A stretch of DNA of 64,000 bases from Hanleya hanleyi (lineage: Eukaryota > Mollusca > Polyplacophora > Lepidopleurida > Hanleyidae). The notes beneath the pieces were generated by a model. It was not told where the DNA came from, did not search any database, and saw nothing but the letters and a program-made list of their open reading frames with translations. The stretch lies in the NCBI GenBank assembly GCA_036873755.1, contig JAVTVY010019513.1, positions 1 to 64,000 on the forward strand, given 5' to 3'. The translations under genes were made by a program, and so were the position numbers. Within the stretch, counting starts at the first letter, position 1. Each line of letters starts with the position of its first letter. Below, piece after piece: positions 22,971 to 33,575 of the stretch.

Positions 22971-23018
22971 CAGGGGGGGGGGGGGGGGTACCTCTTGTTT
23001 GGCCTTTTATTTATCCAG

Positions 23019-23187
23019 ATCAGCCAGGGTCAAACAAGAGACACTCCCATGTGGAATACTCCAACATGGTCGCCTTATGCCACATATTGCTACCTTCATG
23101 GAAGAGAACCTCGAGAGAGAGAGATGTGAAAACCAACTCCAGCACATTAAATTACTTGAAGAATGTAATATCTTCATATACAGATAA
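23019..23187 (+). CDS. Candidate alternative last exon of the CKAP2-like gene
   Basis: After a good acceptor (tttatttatccag) the frame is open for 56 codons, with a helical charged stretch (FMEENLERERCENQLQHIKL), to TAA at 23185. AATAAA follows at 23209. The entry phase (2) equals the exit phase of CKAP2-like exon 8 (20479), so exon 8 could splice here instead of to exon 9 and replace the TPVRRS tail. It might instead be the last exon of a separate small gene. No transcript evidence is available. Confidence 0.4.
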
Positions 23188-23252
23188 TTAGTATCTTGCT
23201 GATATACAAATAAAGGACACTATATATGAATAATGTATTGTTGAGCAGTCTG

Positions 23253-23343
23253 TTACTTCGTCCAGTATTCTGATGCCTCTTCGCTGTCATTTTGTGGCAG
23301 TAGCTCTGCAAAGTTTATCGTTTTGAAGTACTCCAATCTGTGG
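23253..23343 (-). CDS. C4orf33: UPF0462 last exon
   Basis: Acceptor tttcattgcag. It encodes HRLEYFKTINFAELLPQN and ends YWTK-stop at 23255-23253. No AATAAA is seen close downstream on this strand. Confidence 0.85.
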
Positions 23344-26300
23344 CTGCAATGAAATAATATATGTATGAAAATGTTAATGCAATATATGTAAGATTCAGTA
23401 CAATGATTTTATGAGGGAGAAGATTTATATCAGACTTAACAATTCCAAAATTAAAATTCAAATTACATGAACAGTTCATAATTACCTACATGTATCTGTT
23501 TAGTCTCCAGATAGCCTCTTCATACACAAGTCGACATAGCCTCTTCATACACAAGTCGACATAGCCTCTTCATACACAGGTCGACATAGCCTCTTCATAC
23601 ACAAGTTGACATCTACATTCACACTTTGAATTAGCCTTGATATATAACCTTGAAATGTTGTTGACCTCAAATAAATTTTAATTTTGAAATGGGCTGTATG
23701 AATAGGCCATTGATTGGCTGTCCAATATATCTGGCCACACTCCCTGTCATATTAGAAGGAATGACATTAGTACTGAGAGAATACAGTCCTTGAGTATTTT
23801 CTGATTGGCTCGTCTCTCATTCATAGACGAAATTTACACCTCGGGTTTTGAATGCTTTAGGTGGTCAGAACCATCGAGATTTCTTCGAAGTGAGAATGGA
23901 GATGACGTCTTGTGTATGAAGATGTCATATAGTTACTCAGAATGGCGCGATTGGATTTTAGGTTTGGATCAACCAATAGTAAATGAAATCCATACAATCC
24001 CTGGCACCAAGTCAACCTCCTACCAAACTTGAATCGCACTCAAATTTGTGGACAATTTAATCGCATGTTCTAATAAATTTGATCAGCCTTTAAAATCAAT
24101 GAAATAACTCAGAAATAATGGATTATATGCATGATTTTGAACAATTTTTTTCAACTTCCTGTTCTAATAAATTTGACTTTGTTAATGTGCCAATACTCAC
24201 AAGTCGGGTTGTTCATATTTGCCCTGGGGTACTGGATACAGGGATTCGTACGTTCTTCCCTCATCAGATCCATGGATGGCATAGCAGTTCAGTTTATTCA
24301 CTCTGGGTGGGAAATACTTAGCTGGAATCTTGGCTGTCCCACTCCATTTGTGTCCATCTATGGAGGCTTGGTATTCCATCGGCAATAGGTCCTGATGTAA
24401 TATAAAATGTTATCCTCACTACTCTATATGTTATGTGATAAATCATACTGGAGCAATATCAAACGGTACAAGAGAACAGAAATCATCATAGAACCTATAA
24501 GATGCCACTTACATGATATCAAATTTTAACACTGCAGTATTAACAAAAGTTATCTTTTGCATTGCAATGATATCAATGCAAGATCATCATGACTGAAAGT
24601 GGTACCAATTTGTCCATTTTAAAGTTACATGTAAATATCACCTGAGTACATTTACATTCATATGAAAACATAAAATTCACTGACCTTTATAGCATTTCTA
24701 CAGCCTTCCAATAAGAGAACAAGATGTTGGCCATGCCTACAACCAAAACATGGAGGATTTGGCATAAGGCCTCTGAATATAACTGATAAAGCAACATCAC
24801 AAAGTTGTGCTATTTGTCTTTTTTTGCTCCATGCTGTGCAATGAATTTTTCCACAAACAGACTGACCTTGAAAACATTTACACCGTCTACATCTCTCCAT
24901 GTTCTACAGCCCTCCAATAGCAGAACAAGATGTTGGCCATGCCTAAACGCACAAAACACCACCAAGCAATCAATATACATGCAATTTACTTTTAATTGGA
25001 CACAAAAAATAAATAAAGCATTAGTCTATCAAGAAGATTAAATACATGCATCTTCCTATCCAGAATGGATCAGAGAAACAATATACAATCTCCTTTTGTG
25101 TCCGAAAGAAATGGATAGGAGGACTGGTCAATATATAGAATGTGTCCAACAACACCAATTAGCCCTGAGAACATATTATTAGTGCCAGTCATTTTCCAAC
25201 CCAAGGTGTTAAAAAGCTATCGTAACGAAATTTGACAATATTTACAAAGAGATTCTACTTTGAATGAACAATGATTACTTACGGACATATCTCCAGTTCA
25301 AGGTACTGAGTTTTGTCATTCAGGAAAAATGCTTCAATAACTGAAAAGTAGTGAAAATTTCTAGTCTCATCCGTACTAATATATGATGACCTACACTCAG
25401 ACAAATTTAGTTTGTGAATATACAACTAATAATTATCAACTAAGTTATATCAATGTAAACATCCTAGCAATTCATCAATAATTAACAGGGCCTGATTCAA
25501 ACCATTTTTATACGCCCGCCCAAAAGGCGGACGTATTATGTGATGGTGATTTCCGTCCGTCCGTCCGTCCGTCTGTCCGGTTCTCGTGTCCGGTCTATAT
25601 CTGGAACAGTTTCCTATCCACAGCTCCAGTTTTTGGTGAGTGGATACCCTACGGGGAGACGATGTGTCGCGTACCAAAATGAAGGTCGAGGTCACAGGTC
25701 AAAGGTCACAGGCCTAAAAAACAGGAAATCACTGAAGTGTTCGTGTCCGGTCTATATCTGTGAACGTTTTCTATCCACAGTTGCAATCTTTTGTGAGTGG
25801 ATACGCCAGGTGGAGACGATGTGTCGCGTACCAAAATTGAGGTTGAGGTCAGAGGTCAAACGTCACTGTTGCCAAAAATCAGGAAATCATTGATCGTTGA
25901 CAGTTTTCTATCTACAGTTCTAATTTTTGGTGAGTGGATGCCCTAGGGGAGGGACGATGTGTTGCATATTAAGTGTAGGTCAAGGTCAGAGGTCAAAGGT
26001 CAGTGTGATCGAAAAATCAGGAAATCGTTAAAAATTTCTAATTTTTTGTGAGTGGATTCAATAGGCGGAAATGAAGTGATGCATACCAAAAATTAGGTCA
26101 AGGTCAAAGGTCACTGACCCCAAAATTAGGAAATTATTAAAAATAACATTTTTTGTGTCAGTAGATACATTAGGGGACACAATGTGTCGCATACCAAAAT
26201 GTAGGTCAAGGTCAAAGGTCCCAAAATTGTGAAATTGTTAAAAATCATGATTTTTTGTGTGCATTGATAGATTGAGAGAAGACGATGTGTTGTGTACCAA

Positions 26301-27703
26301 AATTGAGGTCAAGGTCAAGGTCACTGTGACCCCAAAATCAAGAAATCATTAAAAGTCACATTTTCATATGCCTGTTGAAGACGAGGTCGTGTAATGTGAT
26401 GTTGCGTTCTGTCCATTCATCCATTAACATTTGTTGTCCATGCGATAGCTCTGGTTTCAAGGTATGGATTGGTACCAAACTTTGAGTATACCTTACTCGC
26501 ATGGCAAAGTGGAGCCATACATATGACATCAATTTGTCAAAGGTCTAGGTTGCAGTCCCCCAAAACTGAATCAAGCTTAGCTGACTAAATCTGTTGGAAT
26601 ATTGTTGGAATATTCGAAGTTCTTTCCCCTGCATTTATATGGTATTGCCCTGTGGAGTTGTCTCCCATGTTTGAAACGCTTCATTTAGTTAAACTGTTGT
26701 GAAATAAAAACCATACATTTACTAATTTAACGGGGAGAGGAATCCTTTATGAACTTCACACCTGTTTATTAACTCAAGAAAAAAGGTTTACTTCATCACT
26801 TTCTTCTTCCTTCATGAAAAATTCTCTTGTCTGAAAGGAATCCATTTGCGGGAAAACTACTATTTTCTTGTGTTTGACTATTGTCGATTTCAGTGTGGGA
26901 TATGTGAGCTATCAGCTCTTGCTTCAAGGTCAACTAGTTACCAAGAGTTAAGCTCATTTTAGTTTATCATTCAATATAATATGTGATATATGTTACATTC
27001 TCATAAGCAAAAAATTGTAGACCTTTCTCTGGATTGCTAGATCAATTGGAATCAAGGCTATTAAACAACCTTGAAATTGGAACCAATGTAATTCCAGATA
27101 TACGGGCGTATATTGAAGCCCCTTGGGTTCTTGTTTTTTTTTTTTTATAATGAGTTGAGCACTCAATTTGATAAACGTAAAAAAAAATGTTTCTTTGTTT
27201 TTTCAAATTCTTCTCTGAACAAGCTGAAACAAATACGCATGCATGTAAATGTTGCTATACATCAAGTTGTCGAGCAGTATTTCAGGGCATTTAATACTCC
27301 AGATGGATTTCAGTAGTCCCGCACATTTCACTATGCCTTGTTTTTTCTCCATTTCCTTTGTCCTTATTAGTCCCATATTTCTAGACCACAGAAATGAACT
27401 CTGACAAGATTATTAAGAAGCAATATACAGAAGAGTACTGTGATGACCAAGTACATCCATCCTTCTATCCACTGACACTACTTCTATGTCATGTTTATTG
27501 CCTCAATCTTAAGTTTACCTTCATACTCCCAAAGGTTTGGGAATGGTTGACCTGGGGTACCGCCTGGGTTTTTGGGGTTGTCAAAAAATGGGGCCTCTAC
27601 ATGCAGTTCTACCCCATCTTGGATGCTGTTAAATTGTAATACAACAGGTTCATGCTCAACTGGCCGGCTATCCCATTGGCTCTCAATATGATACTCAAAT
27701 TGT
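23253..27703 (-). CDS. C4orf33: UPF0462 family protein (C4orf33-like)
   Basis: Five minus-strand exons join in phase: 27703-27519, 25340-25283, 24736-24685, 24391-24201 and 23343-23253. The product follows vertebrate C4orf33 along its length: YHIESQWDSRPVEHEPV, AEAPFF-type sheet residues, LWEYEVIEAFFLND, CPHGQHLVLLLEG, KYFPPRVNKLNCYAIHGS, YESLYPVPQG, LEYFKTINFAELL. These proteins are small, soluble and resemble carbohydrate-binding beta folds; their function is not established. The start codon is unresolved. The first exon enters through an acceptor at 27704, and the obvious upstream ATG exon (28341-28314, MESEQTNFD) ends in a phase that does not fit. A duplicate of the third exon lies at 24942-24867. 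The gene converges on the CKAP2-like gene. Confidence 0.88.
23511..23607. repeat. Four-copy 25-bp minisatellite in UPF0462 last intron
   Basis: About four near-identical copies of a unit containing TAGCCTCTTCATACACAAGT and ending CGACA. No coding role. Confidence 0.8.
24201..24391 (-). CDS. C4orf33: UPF0462 exon with KYFPP and AIHGS motifs
   Basis: Acceptor ttacatcag, donor GACTT/gtgagt. It encodes DLLPMEYQASIDGHKWSG, then the conserved AKYFPPRVNKLNCYAIHGS and LYPVPQG. Confidence 0.92.
24685..24736 (-). CDS. C4orf33: UPF0462 exon HGQHLVLLLEG (copy matching the family)
   Basis: Acceptor ggttgtag, donor ATAAAG/gtcagt. It encodes HGQHLVLLLEGCRNAIK. It completes a Pro codon with the preceding exon to give the family motif CPHGQHLVLLL. 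Confidence 0.88.
24867..24942 (-). CDS. Duplicated UPF0462 exon (possible mutually exclusive exon)
   Basis: It repeats the first half of the neighbouring exon (HGQHLVLLLEGCR), then diverges (TWRDVDGVNVFK). It keeps an acceptor (gcgtttag) and a donor (TTCAAG/gtcagt). Its 76 bp enter and leave in the same phases as the 52-bp exon, so either could be used without changing the frame. It may be an alternative exon or an unused duplicate. Confidence 0.55.
25283..25340 (-). CDS. C4orf33: UPF0462 exon IEAFFLND
   Basis: Acceptor ctacttttcag, donor TGTCC/gtaagt. It encodes IEAFFLNDKTQYLELEIC; the flanking bases complete V before it and P after it. Confidence 0.92.
25489..27113. mobile_element. TATACGCCCG repeat element with AGGTCA tandem array
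   Basis: It is bounded by TATACGCCCG (25508) and CGGGCGTATA (about 27101-27113), in the large first intron of the UPF0462 gene. Near the left end is a CCGT microsatellite (25555-25577). From 25590 to 26350, about six units of 105-150 bp each contain a cluster such as AGGTCAAGGTCAAAGGTCA. The remainder (26400-27100) has no gene. Just before it, CAGGGCCTGATTC (25489) resembles the end of the MITE at 40868. This is a common type of marine-invertebrate dispersed repeat. Confidence 0.6.
27519..27703 (-). CDS. C4orf33: UPF0462 first recognised exon
   Basis: Acceptor cacagtccag, donor GAAG/gtaaac. It encodes YHIESQWDSRPVEHEPVVLQ and LHVEAPFFDNPKNPGGTPGQ, ending FPNLWEYE, all close to the family N-terminus. 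An AG at 27710 is an alternative acceptor. Confidence 0.88.
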
Positions 27704-27783
27704 CTGGACTGTGACCTAGTCAAATGAGAAATAGTTATGTCAGACCATAAACAATGTAATGTGTAAAACAATTTCAGAAACAA

Positions 27784-28625
27784 TGTGGATTAAAGCTTTC
27801 AGTGACAAAATTCTATATCACATATTCTACAATGCAGAGGTTCAGCTGATCCCCCTTTTAATAATGTAACTGACACAACTGTGTTAGGTTTTTTTAAAAT
27901 TTTGAGTTAACTCTTACGTAGTACTGCAAGCTTTGAATAAAGATGACTGGCTGTTCTGCTGGACCAGTTCAGTATATTGGAGATTTCCCATGACCAAAGA
28001 TTGCAGACAATCCGAGTTGACTTACACTTAGGTGGATGGTGCTTATGTTTTTTCTTGTACAGGATTATTTTGGGCTCTGTGTGTGTGACTTACATGGCTT
28101 TCTTTCCCGTGACCCAGAAACTCTGGCTGTGACAGGTGGTATAGGGGGCGGGGCTCAATCCAGCCAAGCAAAAACAGCAGAAACCCTGGAGATTGATTTC
28201 TGAGCTATCTTTCCCGATGATGTTTACGGAAGTGCACTTGCACACATGTGCTTTTACCCAACCAACTAATCTGCTCACGGATGCGCATGCGATAAGTAAT
28301 GTTAGATACTTACAATCGAAATTCGTCTGCTCAGACTCCAATGCTCAGACTCAGACAGAATTTGCTTGAAAAACTTGAGTTTCCCGAATTTATGTGCAGC
28401 ATATGGATATTCTAGAAACAACATGACTTGCTTGGGAAAACGCGGATATGTGGATCAGACTTGACGAATTTGTGAGCAGTTTGGTTTAATCGGTCACATG
28501 ACTGACACGTGACCGTTTTGCATCGCCCTCTGCCATAAACAGCGCCATTTATTTGTGAAGACACGCGGCAACAGCTCGAAGTGAGAGTGGGCTCCAGGTA
28601 TCCTATTTATTTCTCAGTCGAAATG
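27784..28625. other. Upstream region of the UPF0462 gene
   Basis: It probably holds the promoter and first exon of the minus-strand gene. A minus-strand ATG at 28341 is followed by nine codons and a perfect donor, gtaagtatc, but its phase does not match the next known exon, so a further small exon or another start is needed. On the plus strand, CTCCAG/gtatcc near 28597 could be a donor of a divergent transcript. Confidence 0.35.
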
Positions 28626-28810
28626 GTTCATTGGCCGATTCGTTGAATGAAAGAGTGACCAACACATTTCTCCCTTCAAACACAATTTACATGAAAAATG
28701 AACTGAAGTTGCCAAGAAAGGAAAACAAGCCCTCAACTGCTCAAGCTGCACACCTCTCGCCTCGCCCTTGGTCATCAAAAACAACAACAACATTTCCAAG
28801 TTCCAGTCTT

Positions 28811-28910
28811 AGGTATTCCTATCTACCGTCATTGTTGCAGACGACGGACCGACACTCCAGAAGTGTTTGTCCGTCGACTGCAGCAATGACGGTAGATAGG
28901 AAGTTATACC
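28811..28910. repeat. Near-perfect 100-bp hairpin
   Basis: Arms of about 45 bp meet around 28858, with a loop of a few bases. The stem includes TTCCTATCTACCGTCATTG paired with its complement at 28882-28902. Mismatches are few and mostly single bases. Confidence 0.85.
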
Positions 28911-28975
28911 TGTGGCATAGCTGTAGGCCTAGGCCTATAGTGACATAAATGTTGATCTTCTGTCGAGCTAAATAA

Positions 28976-29033
28976 CCACAACTGTTCCTATCAATAACCA
29001 TCATCCGAAGGTTATTGATAGGAACAGTTGTGG
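28976..29033. repeat. Perfect 24-bp stem hairpin
   Basis: 28976-28999 is the exact reverse complement of 29010-29033, with a 10-base loop. It lies 65 bp after the larger hairpin. It is short for a pre-miRNA and carries no transposon ends. Confidence 0.85.
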
Positions 29034-29118
29034 CTAAAGTTTAGGGTGACAGGGCCGGTTTGCTGAAGTTATCTTTCGGATAATAGCCCATATCAGGAAG
29101 GCCTACATTGTACGTCAA

Positions 29119-29195
29119 TAACACGGGTACGTCATTTCATACCCAAACCACTTCATACCCAGTCTGTTTCGTACCCTAACCTTTTCGTACCATAT
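29119..29195 (-). repeat. GGTACGAAA/GGTATGAAA repeat, copy 1
   Basis: About five degenerate 16-bp units of the type GGGTACGAAA (minus strand). An inverted counterpart lies at 33408-33485. Together they flank the palindrome-rich segment. Confidence 0.65.
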
Positions 29196-29484
29196 ACAAC
29201 ACCTATTCAGAAGCAAGTGTATTCGTATTAAACATTTGTGAACATGGTAACTGAATAAATAAATTGAAAAAATATACTGTTGGGGATGAATTTCCAACTA
29301 GAAATACATTGTTTATATGACCGATACTATGGGAGAGTGGTACAGTGATTAGATGACTTTGGTTCATCCGCTCGGAGAGTGAGCAGTACTGTAAGCTGTA
29401 CTCGGATCTAAGATTTGTAAATAGCTGATTAAAAGGTCTTGACAATGATCAGATCAATCATTGAAACAAAGACCATTATTCAAG

Positions 29485-32058
29485 TTACGGTAATTTCCCT
29501 ATTAATTCACCTTCCAAACTTAATTCGAAAACGGCCGATTTTTCCGCTGTCGTGATTTTGTCCATCCTAATAAAACGAACACGGGAGCATTCTCAATATC
29601 CGTGAAACAATAAATTCGAACACTCCCGTTTTCGCCACGGAGTTCATGTCGATGAAAGTAAAGTGAATGTGTTACTAGAATCTCGTATAGTATATCGGCG
29701 TATGCTATTATTTGTAAGCGCAGAGAAACAACAGGGAATGGTACAATATAATCAGACTGAATTACTATTACTTACAGTCTATAAGGAATAAAATTGATTC
29801 AATTAACTCCGCAGTCCTGTAATTTTATCCTAACTTGATCGCGTTTCGCCGCAGTCGGGGAAAATATATACGGTAGTCCCCTCACGTGGTCGAGTGTCTG
29901 CACACGGCCCGCTATTGAATCATTCTTCACTTTCCAGCCGTTCGTATATCAAATATCTTTCTTTAAACCAGCATTCCTTTATTTGAAAAACACGGTGAAT
30001 ATTTTCCGAGAAGGCAGAACTGCATGCGAATGAATTATATTTGAACGGAACATAAAAATCACCGACAACGGTGATCGACGTGACACGGTCTAAGGAAATT
30101 TTCATGGCGCTCCTTTTCTGTTGAAGTCTTTACGGTGGTTCATCGTCCCTCATTAATTCATGCCCCCTTTAACTTTTATACGTTGGTGATTAAATAGAAT
30201 ACATTTTATGCTAATATATTTTCAGATGAAGCCGGCTATCGATCTGACCTGGAATCAACAATCGCATGCCGCGGTTGTAATTTCGATATTAGTGTTGTTT
30301 CGATTTTTTTTTAGAAAAATGGAATAAATCCATCCACATATGGTTCTCAGTACTGCACGGACAAAAGCATCATGATATTGAGCATATGGATATATTTTAT
30401 AACTTTCCTCAACTAGATTCTCTGAAAGGCTGAATTAATTTCACTAAACCGTTGAGAAACGGGATTGTACATTTGGTAGATTTTTTCGCCATGATTCTTC
30501 GACCAGAATACAATCACAACTTACATAGATCGGTCTAATTTACCAGTTAATTGAGATGTCGATTTCTGTATATTCTCTGAAGTGGATCCGGTTATATTTA
30601 CAGAGTGTATATTTATAAATTATAGAAAAGCTGCAGTCGGGCCAAATCTCAAATCAGAAAGACGATCGGATGCAGGTAAAAGTTTCCTTTTCAATAACTG
30701 TGACACTGGCCATAAGGCAAAACACACCTGCTTATTTAGATAATTAGATAAACTTAAAATGAAAAAGTTTAACAAAATACACCTATCGTTTAATGAAACA
30801 TAGACAGGAAATCACACAGTTGACAAACGTCAGTTTTCCCACAAGGGGACACAAACAAATTTCGCGATGTGAAGCGCCGACAACAATCATCTCTGCATGT
30901 GCTCTGTTTTGTTCAAATACGGTTATCATAAAGACTTACTCTTTCCGGTTTTGTTAAATATTTTATTGTGAATGAAAATATTTCTTATCAATACCCACGA
31001 ACTTACCAAAATTCCAGCAATCAAAAATTCTTTGGAATTACACCGCGCATTTTTACACTAAGAATCAAAACATCGCTACTCGCTATTCCATTACTCTATA
31101 TGCTAAACAAAGTTGAGAAACATTTAAATGGCATTAGGTAAAGTTTCGGAGATGAGAACATAACAGTATTTAATTAATATTCAGAACGATATCATACTTC
31201 GACCTATACTTTTAGTAAACTGTTACGATTCGATTTATTTCTATACATGGAACATACAGAATCGAAATAAACAAATCGAAACGTGTATTGCCGACTGACA
31301 CTCCGTTCTCTTGTACAATCCGCCGTTAATTCTACATTAATTTCGTGTCATAGGTCCGGGATATTTATTCAAGTCCTGGATGGTGTGTGTAAAATCATGC
31401 ACAATGAAGACCAAAAAATCTATGACAGTCCGCTAATCTGTCTAAAACTTCGTGATATAAATCCTACATAAATTTGCCGTTGGTTCATTTTCAGGGTTCA
31501 CAACAACAACGTCGACATACCGAACGACTCGAACATGGAATACTCTAATATGTGTATAGATTTATATATATAGAATATTCATTCAATTCCATGTCAGTTA
31601 GGTTTCATAATATAGATCATAGCTAATACTGAACAAAAGGAAGGAATACGTTCAATGTTTTGGCCTACTTTTACGATGTTATTATGGACGCGAATTTACG
31701 GACGTCAGCTCAAAAATCTGCATGATCGTGCTGAACTTGTCACTCGATAAATATGCTTGACTTCCTCGAATAAAATTAGACGCCTTTATCAGGATAGAGG
31801 AGATTTTCTGACATCATACACTGCATTTTATGGAAACTATGGTGAGATCTCAAAGTTAATACACGTTAATAAATACGATCACTACGACCACGGCGAAGCG
31901 GTCCGCCATTTTGGATTCTCCGTGAAAGTCGGCGCGACATTTAATTCGAACACTCGCGTTTTTCTAGAATTGGCTCAACAAATAATTCGAAAGTAGCCAA
32001 TTTTTGGAGTGGTGAGTTTCATCACTACATCGCGAATTAATAGGGAAATTACCGTAAT
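29485..32058. mobile_element. 2.6-kb non-autonomous element with 24-bp inverted ends
   Basis: The left end starts TTACGGTAATTTCCCTATTA (29485) and the right end is its reverse complement (to 32058). Inside each end is the direct repeat AATTCGAACACTC (29611 and 31946). The interior has no frame longer than about 80 codons and no recognisable protein. No clear target duplication was found. It is probably a decayed DNA transposon. Confidence 0.6.
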
Positions 32059-32740
32059 ACATCTTTTTATTAGAAAAAATGTAAGAAGAAATGAAGAATC
32101 TATGTACAAGATCGTCTGTCTGTTTTGGCCATGTAAATTGTTTTTTGTACTTAAAGAGGTAAAAGCGTCATTTAAAAAATATTCAGCAAACAACATATTT
32201 CGATAAAAGTTATTCAGTAGTTGAAAGCAACTATGGTGAACGTGTTTCTGTGACCTCATTTTTTAATATCACGGGCATTGAAATCACACTTCTGACATTC
32301 TCTGAAAAACGTAACAGCACCTGCACTTGGCTCCAGTGCCTGAGATGACGTCAGAAAACGCGCACTGGCATTCCGAGCGTGATGCTTTGCAACGTCATAC
32401 TCGATCTTAGAACTTTTATCGCACTGTGACGGCTTCTAATGTGACGTCATGGATACCTGATCACGTTATCCGACGTCATCTCAGTCATTTCCCATTTTCA
32501 TGTTGTTCACTAGACCGAATTGAAGAATCTGACAATATTGATCCCTATATGAAATACGAGATTTCAATACTTGAAAATCTTTCGGCAAATGTTGCAAGTG
32601 ATCATGCTGTTCAGTTTACCCGAACAACTAAAATCACGCTACTACCTCTTTAAAATCGCATGGATGATTCTTTGTCTTTGTGTTCCTTCGTACACACAAA
32701 GCCGATCAGAAAAAAATGAGTTGAATATAAGGGATTATGA

Positions 32741-32920
32741 AATTCAATCTATCAGATTGAAATTAGTGACTAATCTTTTATTGGATTGAAAATATTCAAT
32801 CTAATAGATTGAAAACGATAAAATGAATCTGTCGTAGACAGAAAATCAATGTATCAATCTAATAGATTGAATATTCAATCGAATAGATTGGTCACTAATT
32901 CCAATCTGATAGTTTGAATT
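32741..32920. repeat. 180-bp fold-back of AATCTATTAGATT words
   Basis: The outer arms (32741-32772 and 32889-32920) are inverted. The interior consists of repeated imperfect palindromes such as CAATCTAATAGATTGA. No coding content. Confidence 0.75.
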
Positions 32921-33407
32921 TTCAGTCTAATTATTTTAGAGAGTAAGCAAGCGGGTAAATCACCCCTATTGTAATGAACAAGTAGGCAATAACGGGATTA
33001 ACAGGAAAGGATTATTGTACTTCGTTAATTGTCTGATCACACAGACATTTTTTATGAACTGGCGAGTATTTTTCTAAGTTTTAGCACTCGATCGATAAAA
33101 AATATCTTGTTTTAAAATTGGTTATTTGGAAAAAAAATACGAAACAAATATACTGAAACTTTCCAATAAGAACAGAAGGAGAAGGGGAGTGGAGCATGTT
33201 TTTCTTGTGTCGTTTCCTGCCTACAGAGCTGAGAGGGCACTGTACTACCGGTATGCCAAGTTGAGTTGTCAATAAAACCACCATCCTCCGACTCCAACTT
33301 AAGTTATGTGTACTTATATAATATTTCTTCATCAAGTTACGCATAATTTTAGGAAAACATTCAGCTGTCCGTTAACATAGCCAATGATATGAGATTACTG
33401 ATGTTTG

Positions 33408-33485
33408 GGTATGAAAAGGTTACGGTATGAAATGGACTGGCTATGAAACGGTTTGGGTCGAATCCGTTTGGGTACGAAATAACAT
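33408..33485 (+). repeat. GGTACGAAA/GGTATGAAA repeat, copy 2
   Basis: Inverted counterpart of 29119-29195, with units GGGTATGAAA, GGTTTGGGT and GGGTACGAAA. Confidence 0.65.
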
Positions 33486-33575
33486 GTATCCAATACCACC
33501 TATTTAGCCTCAATAAAAAGCTGTCACTGGTCTTCAAATTAAATGTGTGTTCTTAGCCATCAAAAAAATAGTTAC

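Noticed and set aside
28314..28341. First exon of the UPF0462 gene (MESEQTNFD plus gtaagtatc donor)
   Set aside because: The donor is excellent, but its phase (1) does not join the 27703 exon (phase 2, or 0 at 27709). Kept only as a possibility.
28976..29033. microRNA precursor
   Set aside because: The stem is perfectly paired and only 24 bp, without the bulges and lower stem expected of a metazoan pre-miRNA.
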